Assembly (NCBI GenBank): GCA_008711295.1
Contig: VUYV01000047.1
Location: 817,329-881,328 of the forward strand
Source: Anarhynchus alexandrinus
Lineage: Eukaryota; Chordata; Aves; Charadriiformes; Charadriidae
Length of the DNA: 64,000 nt
Direction of reading: 5' to 3'
Part shown: in pieces, positions 29,011 to 44,000 of the stretch
Numbering within the stretch: the stretch's first letter is position 1
How the letters are laid out: every line of letters starts with the position of its first letter
Notes under the pieces: generated by a model
Told to the model about the DNA's origin: nothing
What the model saw: only the letters and a program-made list of their open reading frames with translations
Databases searched by the model: none
Program-made: the position numbers and the translations under genes

Positions 29011-32000
29011 CTGCAATCAAACACAAACACAATCCAAAATGGTTAGCGGCAAAATATGAAGCACGTGGTATAACTACTGAGGAGGAGCAAACTTGTTGCT
29101 CACAGCTTTCTACACATTGGAGGGATATAGGTTCTCCTAAATATCTTGGGGTGTTTTATTCTTCAAATCAGTTACCTCATTTTCCAGCGTCACTTCTGAT
29201 AAACCAGAATCTGCCCCTCTCAACCAAAGGCACATGCAACATGTTACAAACCTCTTCCCGACTGACATCCTCCACCTTGAAATAAGTTATGTCCTCTGCT
29301 TCTACTGGGAAGGTATCTCAGAGCCAGTGCGTTGTGAGGAGACGCAACCCTCCTATCATCTGCAGCCCCAATATGTTTATACCTCCTATGTCTTGCGATA
29401 AGCATCAGCCACTAACCTAAACAGTTCTCCCTTTTAAATATTTATCAGCCGCTGGGTTCACAGGGAACACTCAACCCCATCTCAGCCTTTGTCCTGCTGG
29501 ATCATGTTCCTGTAGGCTCCTCTGGAAAACCTGTCTCTCCCTGTCCTGACACGCCGACTGCTGTCTTCTACACATCTGTCCCACGCTGAAGCCTGACAAT
29601 CATCTCACAGCCGATATGGTCGGGCCTTTGACTTCCCCTCTCCCTTCCAACTGCCTAGCTCCTGTGTTTCTCTGCACCAGTTCCTAGGACAATATCCTGT
29701 CATTTTTAAGATTAAACTTCGTTCCGCTTTTTTGTTTTTCAATTAAGCCAAATGTGGCACTTGAACTCTGAGTTAGACTTCTCAAAGGGAGCCTGTCTCA
29801 GGGTTAGCATTGCACACACTCCTCTCCCATGTCACATTCCTCAAAGAGTTTTCAAACGAAGTCTCACTCTTGACAGCCTCTGTCCCTGATCTTCACTTCT
29901 GCAACTCATTAGTACTGATCCAAGCCAAAAAGGTGCTACCACATCTCATTTACTTGAATGGTAGAAAAAACTCCTGCTCCATTTGTACAGAGATGGAAAA
30001 ACACAGAACAAGGGATTTGCCAAAGTTCAAGGAGATCAGAATAGAAGAAAATGGCTTCTCTGCAAAACAGCAGAAGGACTTCAACCTGATCTCCAACCCC
30101 AAAAAGCGCTTTGTACCAAGTTGTTATTCAGATACGTATGTCTACTGTAAAAGTGCAGACACTGTTTCCCATCTCTCTGCGTGTTTAGGATGCTCCTGTG
30201 TTCATCAGCCCAACACAGAAATACAAGCCAATTAGAATCACAGAATCATAGAATTGTCTAGGTTGGAAGGGACCTTTAAGATCATCAAGTCCAACCATCA
30301 ACCTAACACTGCCAAACCCACCGCTAAACCGTGTCCCTAAACATTTAAAGGTACCAATTCCAGTCCGCAACAAAGATTCACTGATGGTGGCACAGCACAT
30401 ACCTGGACAAATACATACAGCGTCTGTACTGCAGTGGACCTGCAATAAAATGCCCCCTGCTCTGCTGGGAGTAACAGGGAAGGAAATTACCACTGTCTGT
30501 CCGCACAAGGGGGATGACGGACAGAAAAGGCAGAGCGTGCATTGTCAGAGGTTGCACTGTGTTTGTGTTTTTGAGATCCCAGAGTCAGCGGTGGCAAGGA
30601 TCCTCAATTCCAACTGCAGTGACCGAGTACAGTGGGTCCTCAGTAAGCCAGGTGCAAAGCAAAGTCTTCAGCTGTTTCTTGTATAGGTTACCCCTCCTCT
30701 TCAAAACAGCGAGCACACTCTCGCTGTGTTTCTGGACTGAGCCAACGATGTAAGTACACAAAATTACAGATTACTTACAGAAAGTGAGTCAGAGCCAGGC
30801 TTCCCAAAGGCCAAAGGAGGGAGCAGAAGATCAGGGATTAGAACTGATTTCTGGACTCTGCTTCTACATTTAGCACTCTGGCTATCTGAGAAACCACAAG
30901 TGCACATGTCCAAATCTGGAGACTGGGGCAGCTTCTGCTAAGGTTACAAACGCAGAGGCAGCCGCACCTCTCCCCAGCATCGGTGGCTCAAAGGAATCAG
31001 CTCGAAGTTACGGGTAATGGGTGCATTGAGACCACTGTGCATTAAAACCTGTACATGATCTACCTTGCTTTGCTGTTTCCAGACCTCAAGGTCCAGAGCA
31101 GTGAAGATTATTTTTAAGTAACTCGCTGCTGAGACAATTCACCAGTTCACCAGTAAAATCCAAGCCAGGAGCAGGCTTTTCCAGAAGTGCACTGGGCACC
31201 CTGCTTACCACGAGCCAAAGGCAGGTTCTCATCTCTCCCTGTCACGTCTCTCCTCACGCTGTTTCTCTATACGCCTGTGTTTTTGTTCACACTTCTATCT
31301 CTGCAGTGCCAAGTGGGGGAGGTCACAGGGGCTCTTAGTAATAATTTTGGACGCAGATGCAATCACTAATTAAATTTTGGCTATTGCAGGCAGAAACAGT
31401 GTTACTGCCTCCCCCAGGACTGCCTACAGATAGATCTGTGGTGGGCTGGAAGCCAGTTCCAGCTGGAAGCTAGAAAGCTGGTTTAAATAAAATAAAAGGT
31501 TTATGTTTCTTCAAGGTGATTACCTGTCTGATCCCAGTAAGCGGAAAACTCTGGTTTCATCTGATATCTCTTGGGTAACCTGTAGAAAAATGGAGACATT
31601 TAGGTCGATTTCAGTGGCAAAATGAAGTTTATTGGTCTGCGTTAGAAGGAAAAAAAAGATCAGTCTCTTCAAAGATTCAAATACAATTCAGTGCAAATTA
31701 CACAACTGAATCACAAAAGTTGATGCTAAGCAAAAGAGAGTTTTAGATTTCATAAAATACAACTTATTTAAAATAATTTTTGTATTGTAGACTGTTATCA
31801 GTCTAGATGACTTGGTGGCACAGGTGGAGTATGTTGATCAAATCTTTGTCAGCAGAGACTGACCAGCTTTCCCTGCATTTTCAGAGGATACCATCAAAAA
31901 GGACAGTATTCTTTTTGAAAAAAGGACACTTTTTTAAAAGGAACACTTTTTTTAAAAAAAAAGAAAAGTGTGTCCTTTTTTTTTGTTTTTCAAGGGATAC

Positions 32001-35000
32001 TACCAACTTGAGCTTTTAATCCAAGATCCAAGAAACCCAAATGCTACTTACACCATATCTGTACCGGGTCTGTGCAGAACCAGTTCAGGAATCTCTGACT
32101 GATGTTCTTGGAAACAGAGCTGGCTAAAGCATGTGTGCGCTTTATCGAGAGCAACACATGAGGGGAAGTCAGCTAAAGCAAGCCGCAAGCCGAAGCAATG
32201 ACAACATGGAGCACAAGCATTATCACTAGGGAAGCAGCTAAAAGGGCAAAAGGATCAAGTGGTAAACAAGGAACAGGAAGAAATTAAACCTGGAGAAACT
32301 GGGAGATTACTTACTTCATCTGACTTAAAGCTTTTTCCCTGCATGCCGTGTTTCCAGAAGGCCAGCACACTGTCTTGAAGGCACACTGCAAAGGAGAAAC
32401 ACAAAATCAGACCTGAGCGTGGCTTATCCGAACCAGAGTAACCTGGGTTTCTCACCAGCAGTGATGATGGGAAGCGTGTGGAGAAAGTATGTGGTGAGAA
32501 TTGGACTCCCGGTAGAAGAACCAAACTCCAAAATCACTGCAGAAAAACTGGACTGAAATGACTAATTGGATCCGAGATGCGCATTACTTTTTAAAGTGCA
32601 ATTCAAAACTACCACTCAGACATTCCCTGTTTGCCAAGACAAGATAGGCATCTCTGGTTTTTCCTTTTTCCCTTTCACTTCTATTCTCCGGATCTTTGTT
32701 TCCCTAATGATTCTGGAGAAAACACCAGGAAGTGTATAAACATGCTGCCAACCGAAACACTGTGGGTTGCTGGAAAATACAGATCATTTGAGTTACTATA
32801 TTTACTTCAAAATAGATGTAAGTATGAAAAATGGGAGGAGTCTTTCATTCAGGGCCAAAGAGAGAACACAGAAAGCTACCAGCTCTGAATGATTTAATTA
32901 CCAGACTGCTGAAAATAACGGATGAAAGAGCCTGGTGTTCTTTAAGCATTGTTACAGAGACATATTTTACACCATGTTTTATTTTCCTAAATCCTACTTG
33001 TTTTCCTTTACTATTCCTTCAAGTCATATTTTCTATCTGCTCAGTATTAGCCACGTCCTGAATACACAGAACAAAGGCATTCAGCAGAATCCTAAGAGCA
33101 ATGTTTGTCACAACAGCCTTAGCCTAATCTTCACCTGCTACTCCCCGCTCCACCCTGCAATCAGAGAATAGAGTTGTTTAATACCCTGAATTCCCAAGAG
33201 ACCACTTGGAGTGTAAAGAACTGCTCACATTATTCAATGTCAGCTGGTAAGCGCAAGACTTCGGGATAAATACTTCTGTCTATGAATTCCTTCAGAGTTC
33301 AAGGAAAAGGCAATGGTCGAGTCACGTTATGCATGTGTCAGCAGGTGATGTTGTATGATACAAGTACAGCAGTTAATTAGAACATGTCAGAATTTAGGGA
33401 AGAATCACAGGCTTGATTAAAAATATCTTCCTTCGGGATGGATCTGACATATCTAAATAGAGATGCTGTATAAAAGAATGTGCACTGCTTTACCAACTGC
33501 TGTTAAATACAAAATACCTATGTCAAGAATTTTCATCTAAAGGGAAGATGCCTGAAGAACCCAGAACCGCAAATTGTACAGAACTGCTAACAAACACAAG
33601 TTGTGTCTTTACTGATTTTGATTCCAGAAAGAAGTTCAGTTTCTGAGATATGGAATTAATTTAACTTCTGTTAATTAGACACTTCTGAAAGCTTATTACA
33701 GCAGAAATACTTGCTTGACAATTACAATTCAAGTTTTAGAAGCAAGGCTGCTGTCTTCTAGTAGTCTAAAGACAGCAGCCTGTCTCTAAGAATTATATTC
33801 AAATACTATTACCCTGACTGTTAAAAAACAGATGTGCTACCACTTTAAATAAAATCTTAACTTTTAGAAAACTAACAGAAATTTATGTGCTACTAAAACA
33901 TTTTTTCCTCTCCAAAGGTTCTTCCTGAGTGCTATGGAAATGACCAGAAATTAGTCAGCCTTTTTTTCAATTAAATCATGATACATCTTACTCATCTTAC
34001 TTTATTAAAACCCATTCAACACTCATCCCTCTAAGTTCTTAAGGCCCTGAGAGACAATAAAGAAGCGAATCACTTACCCACTGACTCAATGCAGAAGTCA
34101 AAGCTCAGCTCGGAGGCCAATTTCTTGCTTGACTTCAATTTCCCTTGTAAATTCACAATTTTCACAAATTCTCAAGAAAAACAGAAAAATAAGTATTAAA
34201 ACCCACTGCTGAAAAGGATTACTGACAGCTTTAAGTATGAAATACTAATTTCATCTTTCAGGCACAAAGAAACCCCCAAACCTAACATCTACAGTATTTG
34301 CCTAAAATGAACCCTTCTCTCAAAATAAATATAGAAAACTTTCTTATACACTTCCTATGTTTTTAGACTATATTGACAGCCTTCCTGCAAATAACAAACA
34401 GCGCAGAAATGTGAATTCAACATCAAGGTTGGAAATTTAGGCAGACTAAGTCACTGCAAAGTTCCCATAGAGGTATTAACCTCTGATGCATGAGTTATGG
34501 TTATAATTACTGTGCATGAGGGAGTGTTAGCTATTTGTCCTGCTAGCATATGCAACAGGCAGATGTCACTTTTTCCCAGTAAACTTTGACAATTTCTGAT
34601 TGGCATATATTTGAATTCTATAATGCTGCATTACATTTCCTTTTGAAAAGAAACAAGAATAATACACGCATGAAGAGGGAAAGTGGAATCACAACAACAT
34701 GAAGTAGTAATGAAGGGAGAAAAATTAACTTGTAGTACAGTTAAAATCAACAACTTAGGCAAAACAAGTTTTGCACAAGGTGTTGTAACGTGTCCAACAG
34801 AGATGTGTTACTTACTGTCCAGGCAGACTAGGACAGTGTCTCTTTCCAGCTGTGTTACGTGAATGGCATCTAACTGCTGATTGCCTTGCGAAAAAGAAAA
34901 GAGATTATTTTATATCACATCATGCAACTGATCTCGGCCTCCCCTCAACCTCTCACCGATTGCTACAGCCTTTTCAGTATGCTACCAGTCTTTTGCAACC

Positions 35001-38000
35001 TAGAGTATTTGTTACTCTCTCAAAATTTTAAGGCTATATGATCGCAGAATGTACTGGGAGAAGAACAGGGCCTAAGGACAAACCCACCAGTTCAAAGCAT
35101 GTATTTAATATGAAAGCACTGCTGTTTATTGGCATAAAATACATTTTATGTTGCAGGTCAGCAGAGCAAGTCAGCTTCCTTCATGAAGAGGCACAATAAT
35201 GAAAGAAAGGAATCATCAAGGGAATCTTTGCTTCTAAAAATGTTCTTTTCCCATAAATCCACATCTGGAAAGATTATTTTGCTGATATTAAACTAGATTT
35301 AATAGTTTTTCTAGTTTTTATTAATGAAGTTCTTGGTACAGCTGCTAAAAAGCAGTATTTAAATTTAAAAAAGTATATCCAACAAAGCCAGCAGAGAAAA
35401 GCATCTGCAAGATATCAACTAGCTTTGGAAGATAAAACAAAATCTTCTACTTATTACTAGCCAGCTGAAGATGACAAGACTCCCCCAAGGGCTGCAGGAC
35501 AGACGAGAACGCGTTTATGTGAGTCTTTACACAGGAAAGAAGGGGAAAGAGGAGTAAGATTGACCCCAGGAAAAAGTATGCAACCACAAACACGAACCCA
35601 ATCAGCAGGGTCTGCATTACTGCTTAAGGAAATTTAAAAAATAAAAGATGTGTCTAAAAATGAAGTCTTTCAAGAAAGATAGTTTATACTGAAGTTGGCA
35701 GGTCATCACAAGAAGAACCAGGGATCAGCTTCAATATGCTTTAGGTAGAGAAGCTGCATCATTTTGCCTAGCCTAAAGGGTTTCCAAATGACATCTGAGG
35801 AAGGGATATCCAATGGTCCCAGACAATAAAACGGCTGCAAGATGGACCAACAGTCTTACCTGCACCAATTTCTGTAAACCACGAAGAAGCAGAGTTCAAG
35901 TTGATTGTCTCAAACTGAACTACCTGATTTGGTTCAGTACCCTTACTGATAGCTACGCAGACCATGGGGTACTCCTGCTCCGGTATCACTAGCATTTCAA
36001 ACACATTCAAAGGGCTTGGCAAAGGAAAATCAAAGTGCTGGAAAAAACACAATAAGGCATTTGTAAAGTTTCCTTTTACCTTGGAAGTAAGAATCCTAAA
36101 ATAACATGCACAAAGTATAAAAGATACAGAAGAATTTTTCGCTGCTAAGAGTGCTCTTTTAAGACAGCATGAGCTGTGAGCGACATTACGTTGCGCAGAG
36201 GTATATGCTGGTCTGTTATTGCTAGTACTGGGCTTGATCCAACACTTGACTGACTTCAGTCACAAGATTTTCTTAGTCAAAATGTGTCAAGCCAGATTTG
36301 CAAGTGCTCAGAACCCACAAATGGGACCAGACTGGGATGTACTTTCCATTACAAATTCTGGAAAGGTTATTTCAACAACTGTATAATGATTAAGATTAAA
36401 TGTTCTAAACTAAAATAAAATACTTACCTTTATTAACATGAATTTCTGCATTGGCTCATACCACTGTAGTAGAACAATTCCAGACTGCAATGCACCACAC
36501 AGGTATTTATGTCCTGTGTATGGATTTCGTACTATATAAAATAAACAAAACCAGAAAAAAAAACACTTTTTAAGTCCAGGAAGTTCTATGCATACTTGAA
36601 AAAAACCCCTGCAGCTATCTTTACAAATAATTTAAGAAACAGTATCAGTTTCACACTAGTAATTGCCTTCTGGCTTGCCATTCATATAGCCACAGTGATT
36701 AATATCGTGCTACGTTCCAGACAAATTCAATTATACTTATAATTAATAACCACTGGCATTCTTTGAGTCCCAGTAAAGAGGCCACATGCTGAGCGGCCAG
36801 AAAAGCTGTAACACCTTCTTCCTGGGGCCGCGTGGGAGGGGGAGTGAAAGGTCCAGGTCAAGTTGTGATTTAAATAAAAAATAATTCCCAAAGCAGTCAA
36901 GATGGCCCATAACTTCTTGTGAGCTTTGACAGCTAATGCAATAATATGATGAAGGGTTTGGGGGTTGGTTTTTTTTAATGCAATAATATGATGAAGGGTT
37001 TGGGGGTTGTTTTTTTTTAATGCAATAATATGATGAAAGGTTTGGGTTTTGGTTTTTTTTTAAGCTTAGTTGGATACAAGTCCAGCCTGACTTCCAGCAT
37101 CATTTGTAAATATGTCCACTGTAGACACTTTATATGATTTAAATAGCATATCCAAGTTTGCAACTCGGTACTTTATACTCTGCTTAAGCATTTTTAAGAG
37201 AGTAAAGCTATAATTTCACACAGCACTAGGGCCAGTTTTCAAAAGGACATGCATTCTGTAGAAAGCCCAAGCTTTTTTGAAAGTCAGCGAGGCCAAAGAC
37301 AAATCTGTAACTTCACAAGCTTCAACTCTTTTGTGTGCACTTAGAACTTGTGCGATGGCTTCACTCCTCCCCAGGCTGACATCATTTTTATTCACGTCCA
37401 GCCTTTTCTGTGTGGAAAATAATCTTTTCAAGTTAGCCTCGCTAAAAGTTGGATCTAGGTCAAAGCTTGAGCCAAAGTGACAAAGCAGAAAGGGTATATT
37501 TGTGCATGTGCAACAAGTCTGGGACTCTGTAACAAGCGTTACGCTTGGAGGCAGGCTGCAGGTCACAGTAACCAGTTGGCGTGAGTGGCCTGAGGCCAGC
37601 GATACCCAACATCGATTTATTCACTGAGAGCTTCCGTCTCGGCATCGGCAGCTCTCAAAGGGAGCATCCAACACCCGTCAACTACACACCACTGGCATTC
37701 TCCAGGGTTTCCCTTTGAACTGTGCTCTAGACAGCAACATTTCTGGTTAAGAGCTGATATAAAAAATTTTCCACTGAGCAGCATAAAGACCCCCACATTA
37801 ATTAAAAGGAAAGCTACGCACCAGTTAGGCACAGCATTAAGAAATAATGCAGTCATGCTGTTTTCTGAACAATGACCTAACTATAAGTTTATTAAAAAGA
37901 AATGAGTTTAAGACATGCCATGCCCAACGACAAAGGCCAGGAAAAAAACTGCAAAGCTGAACGCCTACTCACCTATACAGCATTTGTGGCATCCTTTTGT

Positions 38001-41000
38001 ATCAGGGATCTTTGTCGTTAAGGCAAACTTCCTGGAATAACAATTATAAAAAAAGGCATCAGCAAAAGATGCCAAAGGCCCTTCGTGCTACTAATTCAAC
38101 AGCACAAACGTTTACAGGAATTTTCACTTGTTAATAACTGTCTATAAGTGAAAGATTTGTACCTTGGTAATATTTTGTCAGGAAATCTATGGGTTTGAAT
38201 ATGAGCAGCTAATCCTGTTTTTTTGGCTTGTTCAAACAAAGCTATTAAATTATGGGAGTAGAGCTGGAATGTTTTCCCTGTAAGAGAGAAAAGCACAATT
38301 GACATCGCACCCATGCCTCCAGCAGAGAACCGCACATTTTAGAAAAATGCATGTTTGGAACATTACCTTCTAGAGAAACGGAGCACGTGCGTCAGATATT
38401 TCAAGTCGAGTTATGAAGAAAAATGAAACAAGACAACAATAATAATGCATATGGAGAAGAAACAACATTCAACTCAAAGTTCATTTCAGTACCACTAAAG
38501 CAGCTCTGAAAGTTAGCTTGATTTAAACATTTTTAGAAGGCTGTAATTATACAATAACAATTAACTATATCAGGACATCTTCTTCATCTATAAATCAATA
38601 GAAGTGGCGTTACACAAACCCCTGCATGTTTAAAGGCACAGTCCCACAATTAGTCTGCATGCCACAGTGCCTCTGTTTCCTATCTAGAATGTCCTATTCC
38701 AGGAAAATTTGATTAAAAAAAAAAATAAAATTCAAGAATCAATCTGCTGGAGTAGTAGTATTGCACAGCCACCTCATTCTCCTTCAGATTGAAACTGGAT
38801 TTATTTTCTGACTCTGGTTCACACCAAAGATGCTGCCAGGCTACAGTACGCTGAGAGCGATCAAATGCTGCAGCTACATTTTTGATAATGCACCTATGTT
38901 AATCCTCTCATAATTTTGTTCTGTCACATGAAAGCCATCCTTATTCCGACTCTCCTAGCTCAGGGACCACAGAAGAGGACACTCTTTGGATTCTCTAGGC
39001 ACTTTCAATCAAATTGCAGCCTTGGCAGACGCAACTCTTGTTTGACAAATACCAAGTGCTGAGCTTTACCGAACTAACTAAAAAAAAATAAATAAATACT
39101 AATATGGTGGGAGGCTGCAGACAACTGCCTCTACTGCTTATAAACATCCAGCTTTATCTCTGAAAGTCTTACACATTAAAACACTCTTGAAGCAAAGCTT
39201 CCTATACAAACACAAGAAACAATGCACAGTTTTCTACTTCAGTACAATCAAAATACATCGTACCGAATTATGACTTAAAATGTTTCTCTTTATTTATAAT
39301 TTTACTGATTTTCACTCTATTTATACATACCTGACAAGGACATTAAGGTGTTATTGATAACATACAGCCAGGTGCACTTTCGGGGAAATAACTGAAAAAA
39401 GAAAATATTTCCATTAATAGAAACATAAAGGAATTTCCAACCGTGGTTTCTCTGCCTGCTCCAGCTCCACCACCATTCCTGCAGGGATCAACACCAGAGA
39501 AAGCCCCAGCTGCAACCACAGTTTCCCCTTTAATTCATACTTTGGACCCTCACTTAGCCCTTTTCTCTGTTTAAAATAGCTTTCATTCCTTCCCTCCTCT
39601 ACCCCGGAAACTTTCAAAATTCAATTTTTCTCTATTTTTTACTTGGCAGCACAGAGCCAAAGTGGGACAACGGGCAAGATTGGAATACCATATATAGAAA
39701 GATATAATATGCTCAGGAATGGCAGCCAGAGAAAGAAAGATAACATTACTATAGAAACCTAATAAACCCCACAAAAGTCCAAAGAGAGGGAAAAAAGGCA
39801 TTAGTATTTTCTCAGCAACTTGAATTACCACAAAATCCTGTATTTTTTGGGACTTACCTGCCTGGCTATTTGTGTTAGCATGCTGCTTTGTAAACAGACT
39901 GTTCATGGAAGGCACTGGGACTTATTTTTGTTTCAGAGGGAAGAAGTTACTCATGAGGCAACTAGTCTAGATCTGAGAAGACTTTAAAGTTAAGAAGAAC
40001 CTCTTGACAACCTGAAGGGACTTTTGATAAATGTGATGGCAAATGACAGCATTCAGGAGTCTCAATGAAGGAAAGGATAAGGACAACAGAATAAGGACAG
40101 GGATTTTGTTAAAAAAAAAATAATTATTGAACAGTAGTCACAGGTAAGGTCCTCCCACAAGAAAAAACTTCAAGTAAGAAAAAAAGGAGTTCAAAGGATG
40201 AAGCTGTTTCTAAAGGAGACTATTAAAAAAAGACAACAGCAGACGGATCCACTGAGGGAAGTTGTTGCAAAACACAGCAGAAGATGCTTGAATCGAGGGT
40301 CTACAAAAGAATGATTGTACTCATTTATGCAAATGTCCATCTAACCTATTATCTGTTTCCAACAGTCACCATAACGCGATGTATTTTCTCCTAAAAGTGG
40401 TGAAAAAATGGAAAAAAGTATGTAATACTGCACCTAATACTCTGCCAGGCACCAAGTTCTTCAACTGAGAAACCTGCCGAATCAGATACGGGCTTTATGC
40501 ATTTAGTGACCTTCAATGGATTTACCCTCCATAAATTTGTCCAGTCTCCCCTCTGAACGCGGGTAACTCCTGGCATTTGCAGCTCCCCAGAGCAAAAAGT
40601 CCCAAACCAGTTATCCACTGTTTATTTTTAATTTGGCTCCCACTAGCTTTATTCAATGGCCCCACAAGAAGAAAAGGGGAATAGCACAGTTAATAGCACT
40701 GGGGTAGAAACTTGTGGTAGAAGCAGAAAGAACACATTACACACTATTTCAACTAGATATACTCATGTCAGCAGGTCCCACTAAAGTTTACTTTACAGTA
40801 CTTAAGAACTGGCTCAAACCCCAAGGTCTCAGTAATGATAATCTTCAAGAACTGATGGACAAACACGGAGCACAAGAAGGACAAACACAGTACCTGTGCC
40901 AAATAAAAAGGGCTGGAGGAATTGCAAAATAGTCTGACTGACTGACTAGATATCCAGAGTAGCACAGGAACAAGCCACGTACTTTTTAATTACTGAGGGA

Positions 41001-44000
41001 TGAGAAGAGCAGCTAGTGCAGACGTGCAGAACGGGCTGTAACTGAACATCTGAATTTCCTTCTTTAACAGAATAACTGCCCTGCTGGGGGCAGTGAAACA
41101 GTAAGATGTGAACCATGTGTGAAGGACCTTGTCCTGCGTGCCATTTCCACGTGCAATATAAGAAAGTATGGGGTAGAAGAAATTGCAGAAAGAAACCATA
41201 CAACCGGTTGGACATAAAAAGAGAGTATCTATCAGCAATTTCTGTCTAACAGAAGGAAAAGGCAGCCTGTAGATATATAGTGTCTTCTCTGGGTCTGGTT
41301 CTATTTAGCATTTTCACTGAAAAACTAACAATGGAATAAAAGTATACTTCTGAAATTGGGAGATATTAACCTTAGAGAGACAGTAAGCACTTTGGAAGAT
41401 GTAATCAGAATTAGAAGTTGGAGAAACAGTTAAAATGTGCATTTGGTGGGATGAAATAATGAAATTAATAAAAGCAAATAAAGAAACAAGTGGCTCAGCA
41501 GAAGCACTGCGGTGAATCCTCCAGGGTTTGAAGTGGATCACACCTGACCCCTGCCAACTGAGAATGCTCTCCCAGAAATGGAAACTTTCATTTTGGGGTG
41601 CATTGAATGCTCCCTCTACCTACCACTGCATATCTGATGTTTCAACAGGATATAAAAAAGCATACGGAGGAGTCTAGAGAAGACTATTACATGACATAAT
41701 TTAGGAAAATGTACAAGGAAAGACATTGCTTTGACTAACGAATTAAAGAGAAAATTGTGGTAAGAAGGCCAGAGGGTCTCCAACAGCCACCACCACAACT
41801 TTTAGAAATTTATTAGAAAAGTAGGTATTTGTTCCCCATGTCTGCTGAGGCCACAAAAAGATAAGCGGCTTCATATTCAACTCTCTCCTATTGCATTCAG
41901 GTGCACCCTCAGCTCTCTTAACTTAAAAGCATCTTCTCACTGAATTCAAATTCACAATTCTCACCATCAAGCCCTTTATAATCTTCTCTCTCTTCTGTTC
42001 ATTCCAAACTAACTGCCTCCATGACCTTGCCGAACCACTTCTCTTTTTCTTTTGCCCCTCTCAAGTTTTGTCCTCTAGCACGATGCTTCCAGAAACAGAG
42101 GACTCCCTTCTCTTAAGCACAGATCTCTGTGCAATGCCCTTTCTGTGAAATCATTTTTCTCTCTCTATTACTCATAGATACACCCACAATGCCACCTCCG
42201 CTTTCTGACCTGTGCCGTCTCTTGACTGAATTTAATGCTCTTTAGATGCCTGAAGTGCTTTTGTGAACTGCTTCGGAAACCTACAGGTATAAATCTCATT
42301 ATCAGCGTCTGCCAACACTTCTCTTCCAAGAATACTCTGCTACTCCTGACTCTAAAAAAGCAAACGTAACAATATCACGATTGCATGAAGTGGCTTTGGA
42401 AAGGGTTAGAGAGCCCAGGAAAACAGAAGCAAATCTGTATTCATCGGTAACAATGCCAGTGAAATTAAATGGCTGAGGGCTTTGGTAGCATCCAGGGGAG
42501 AAGCAATATGCCATCTAGTGGAGATAAAATGGAGAGAGAAAGGGCAGGTAATCTGTTGTCTCCAAGAAGAAGAAAGATGTTTTAGTAGCAAACTCCTCTG
42601 AAAGCAGTGTTACATAAGCAGCAGCAAAAAATTCAGGTAGGTAGGGGAACCATTCATTTTTGGACTTCCATTTCTGGCTTTGATGTGAATCAGGTTATGC
42701 CCCAAAGCGTGGTACCCCACTGACCCCCTCTAATAACAAACTTTCTTTTTTCATAATATCCCCAAATCTATTCTGTGCGTTCAATACACCAAAAATCACC
42801 TGTTCCATTGTTGCTTCGTGAAGTTCATTCAAATTCAAAGTATAGATACCTTCTTCCGTGCCAAAGATAATGTACTGATCTAAAAATTTAAGAGAAATTG
42901 ATTATTTCACAAGCTCATTGCCACTTTGGCAACAGGCAGCTTTAAAATACAAACCTGAAATAACTTTACCTTTAGTATCTGGATGTATCCATGATGTTGC
43001 ACAATTAATCTTCAAAGGACAACCATCAAAAACTTTGGAAAAACATGCTCCCATCTGAAAAACACCAAAACTGAAGCCTGAAACAAGTTTACAATGTAAA
43101 GTGTTTATCTTCTGGCACTTGGCCACTTAGTACACACCTGTACACACTGCTGCTCTCTTTTTTCAGACACAAACTTACTCTGACATGCCTTGATGCAAAA
43201 CATTTTTATCTTTCCCAAAAGCTACAACGCAGCCTTCCAAACCTTTCCATTGACTTTGTCAACATTAAGAAACACAAAGAGGGATCAGAATGATATGAAC
43301 AATTTTAAGTATCTACTGAGTAAGAACAATACTGAGTGCTTATATAAATGGCATATGAAGGGAAAACAAGCAGAAATGTTGAAGTAATAACACCCTCTTG
43401 CATCACTACCCCCTCTCCCCCTTTTCTCTTTACCAAGCAGGGACTACCACTGGAGATCACAACTCACAGAGCCAGTGAAGTCTCCAACCCTTCACATCCA
43501 GACTGACTGGTGAAAAGAAGTTTTTAAGAGAAGGAAACAAATATTGTGACACGGTAAGTAACTGGCTAGGAGACGCAGAAAATTGCCTTAGGTGAGCTAG
43601 TGGCTTATTCTAGCCTAAACCTTCTGACACTAGAGAGATGTCATGACAGCAGGCTTCCAATAACTCCTACTGCAAATGAGATTTCTTACCAGCACCTTCG
43701 GTGTTGGTGGTAAACCATTGATTGCTGGCTTCTGTGGGAAGAAAGAAAGATCATAAAATACCTCCCACACACTGATATAAAACTAGCTAGCTAATATGAC
43801 AGTGAATCTGACTGAGAGACACAATACTTACAGGAAAATCTCTTTTCTCTTTTTTACGCGGTAGCTGAGGGATTTGTCCAGACCCTTCTGCATTTTCTTC
43901 AATGAGTTTCAGCATGCCATCCCCATTTCCTGAAAAGAAGCCCAGATAAATTTTGTAGCTCACTTGACGCAGTAAAATAGAAAATATTTTGTTTTCCTAT

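Larger units (their letters stand above)
32386..35859 (-). other. MAP4K5 introns between w27 and w24
   Basis: Three AT-rich introns of unique sequence. They contain a perfect short hairpin (33745-33781). I recognised no mobile elements or RNA genes. Confidence 0.55.
36038..42799 (-). other. MAP4K5 introns between w24 and w19
   Basis: Unique AT-rich intron sequence, including one of 3.4 kb (39392-42799). A 42-bp tandem triplication lies at 36934-37062. A pyrimidine-rich stretch at about 41870-42310 could not be assigned. Confidence 0.55.

Noticed and set aside
29810..30235. 141-codon plus-strand open frame
   Set aside because: It is antisense in the last MAP4K5 intron and ends at a CR1 boundary. 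No family signal.
40440..40640. Resemblance to an ancient inverted CR1/L3 3' region (CCATAAATTTGTCCAGTCTC...)
   Set aside because: Only one short block looks similar, and I could not follow it on either side, so I do not call it.
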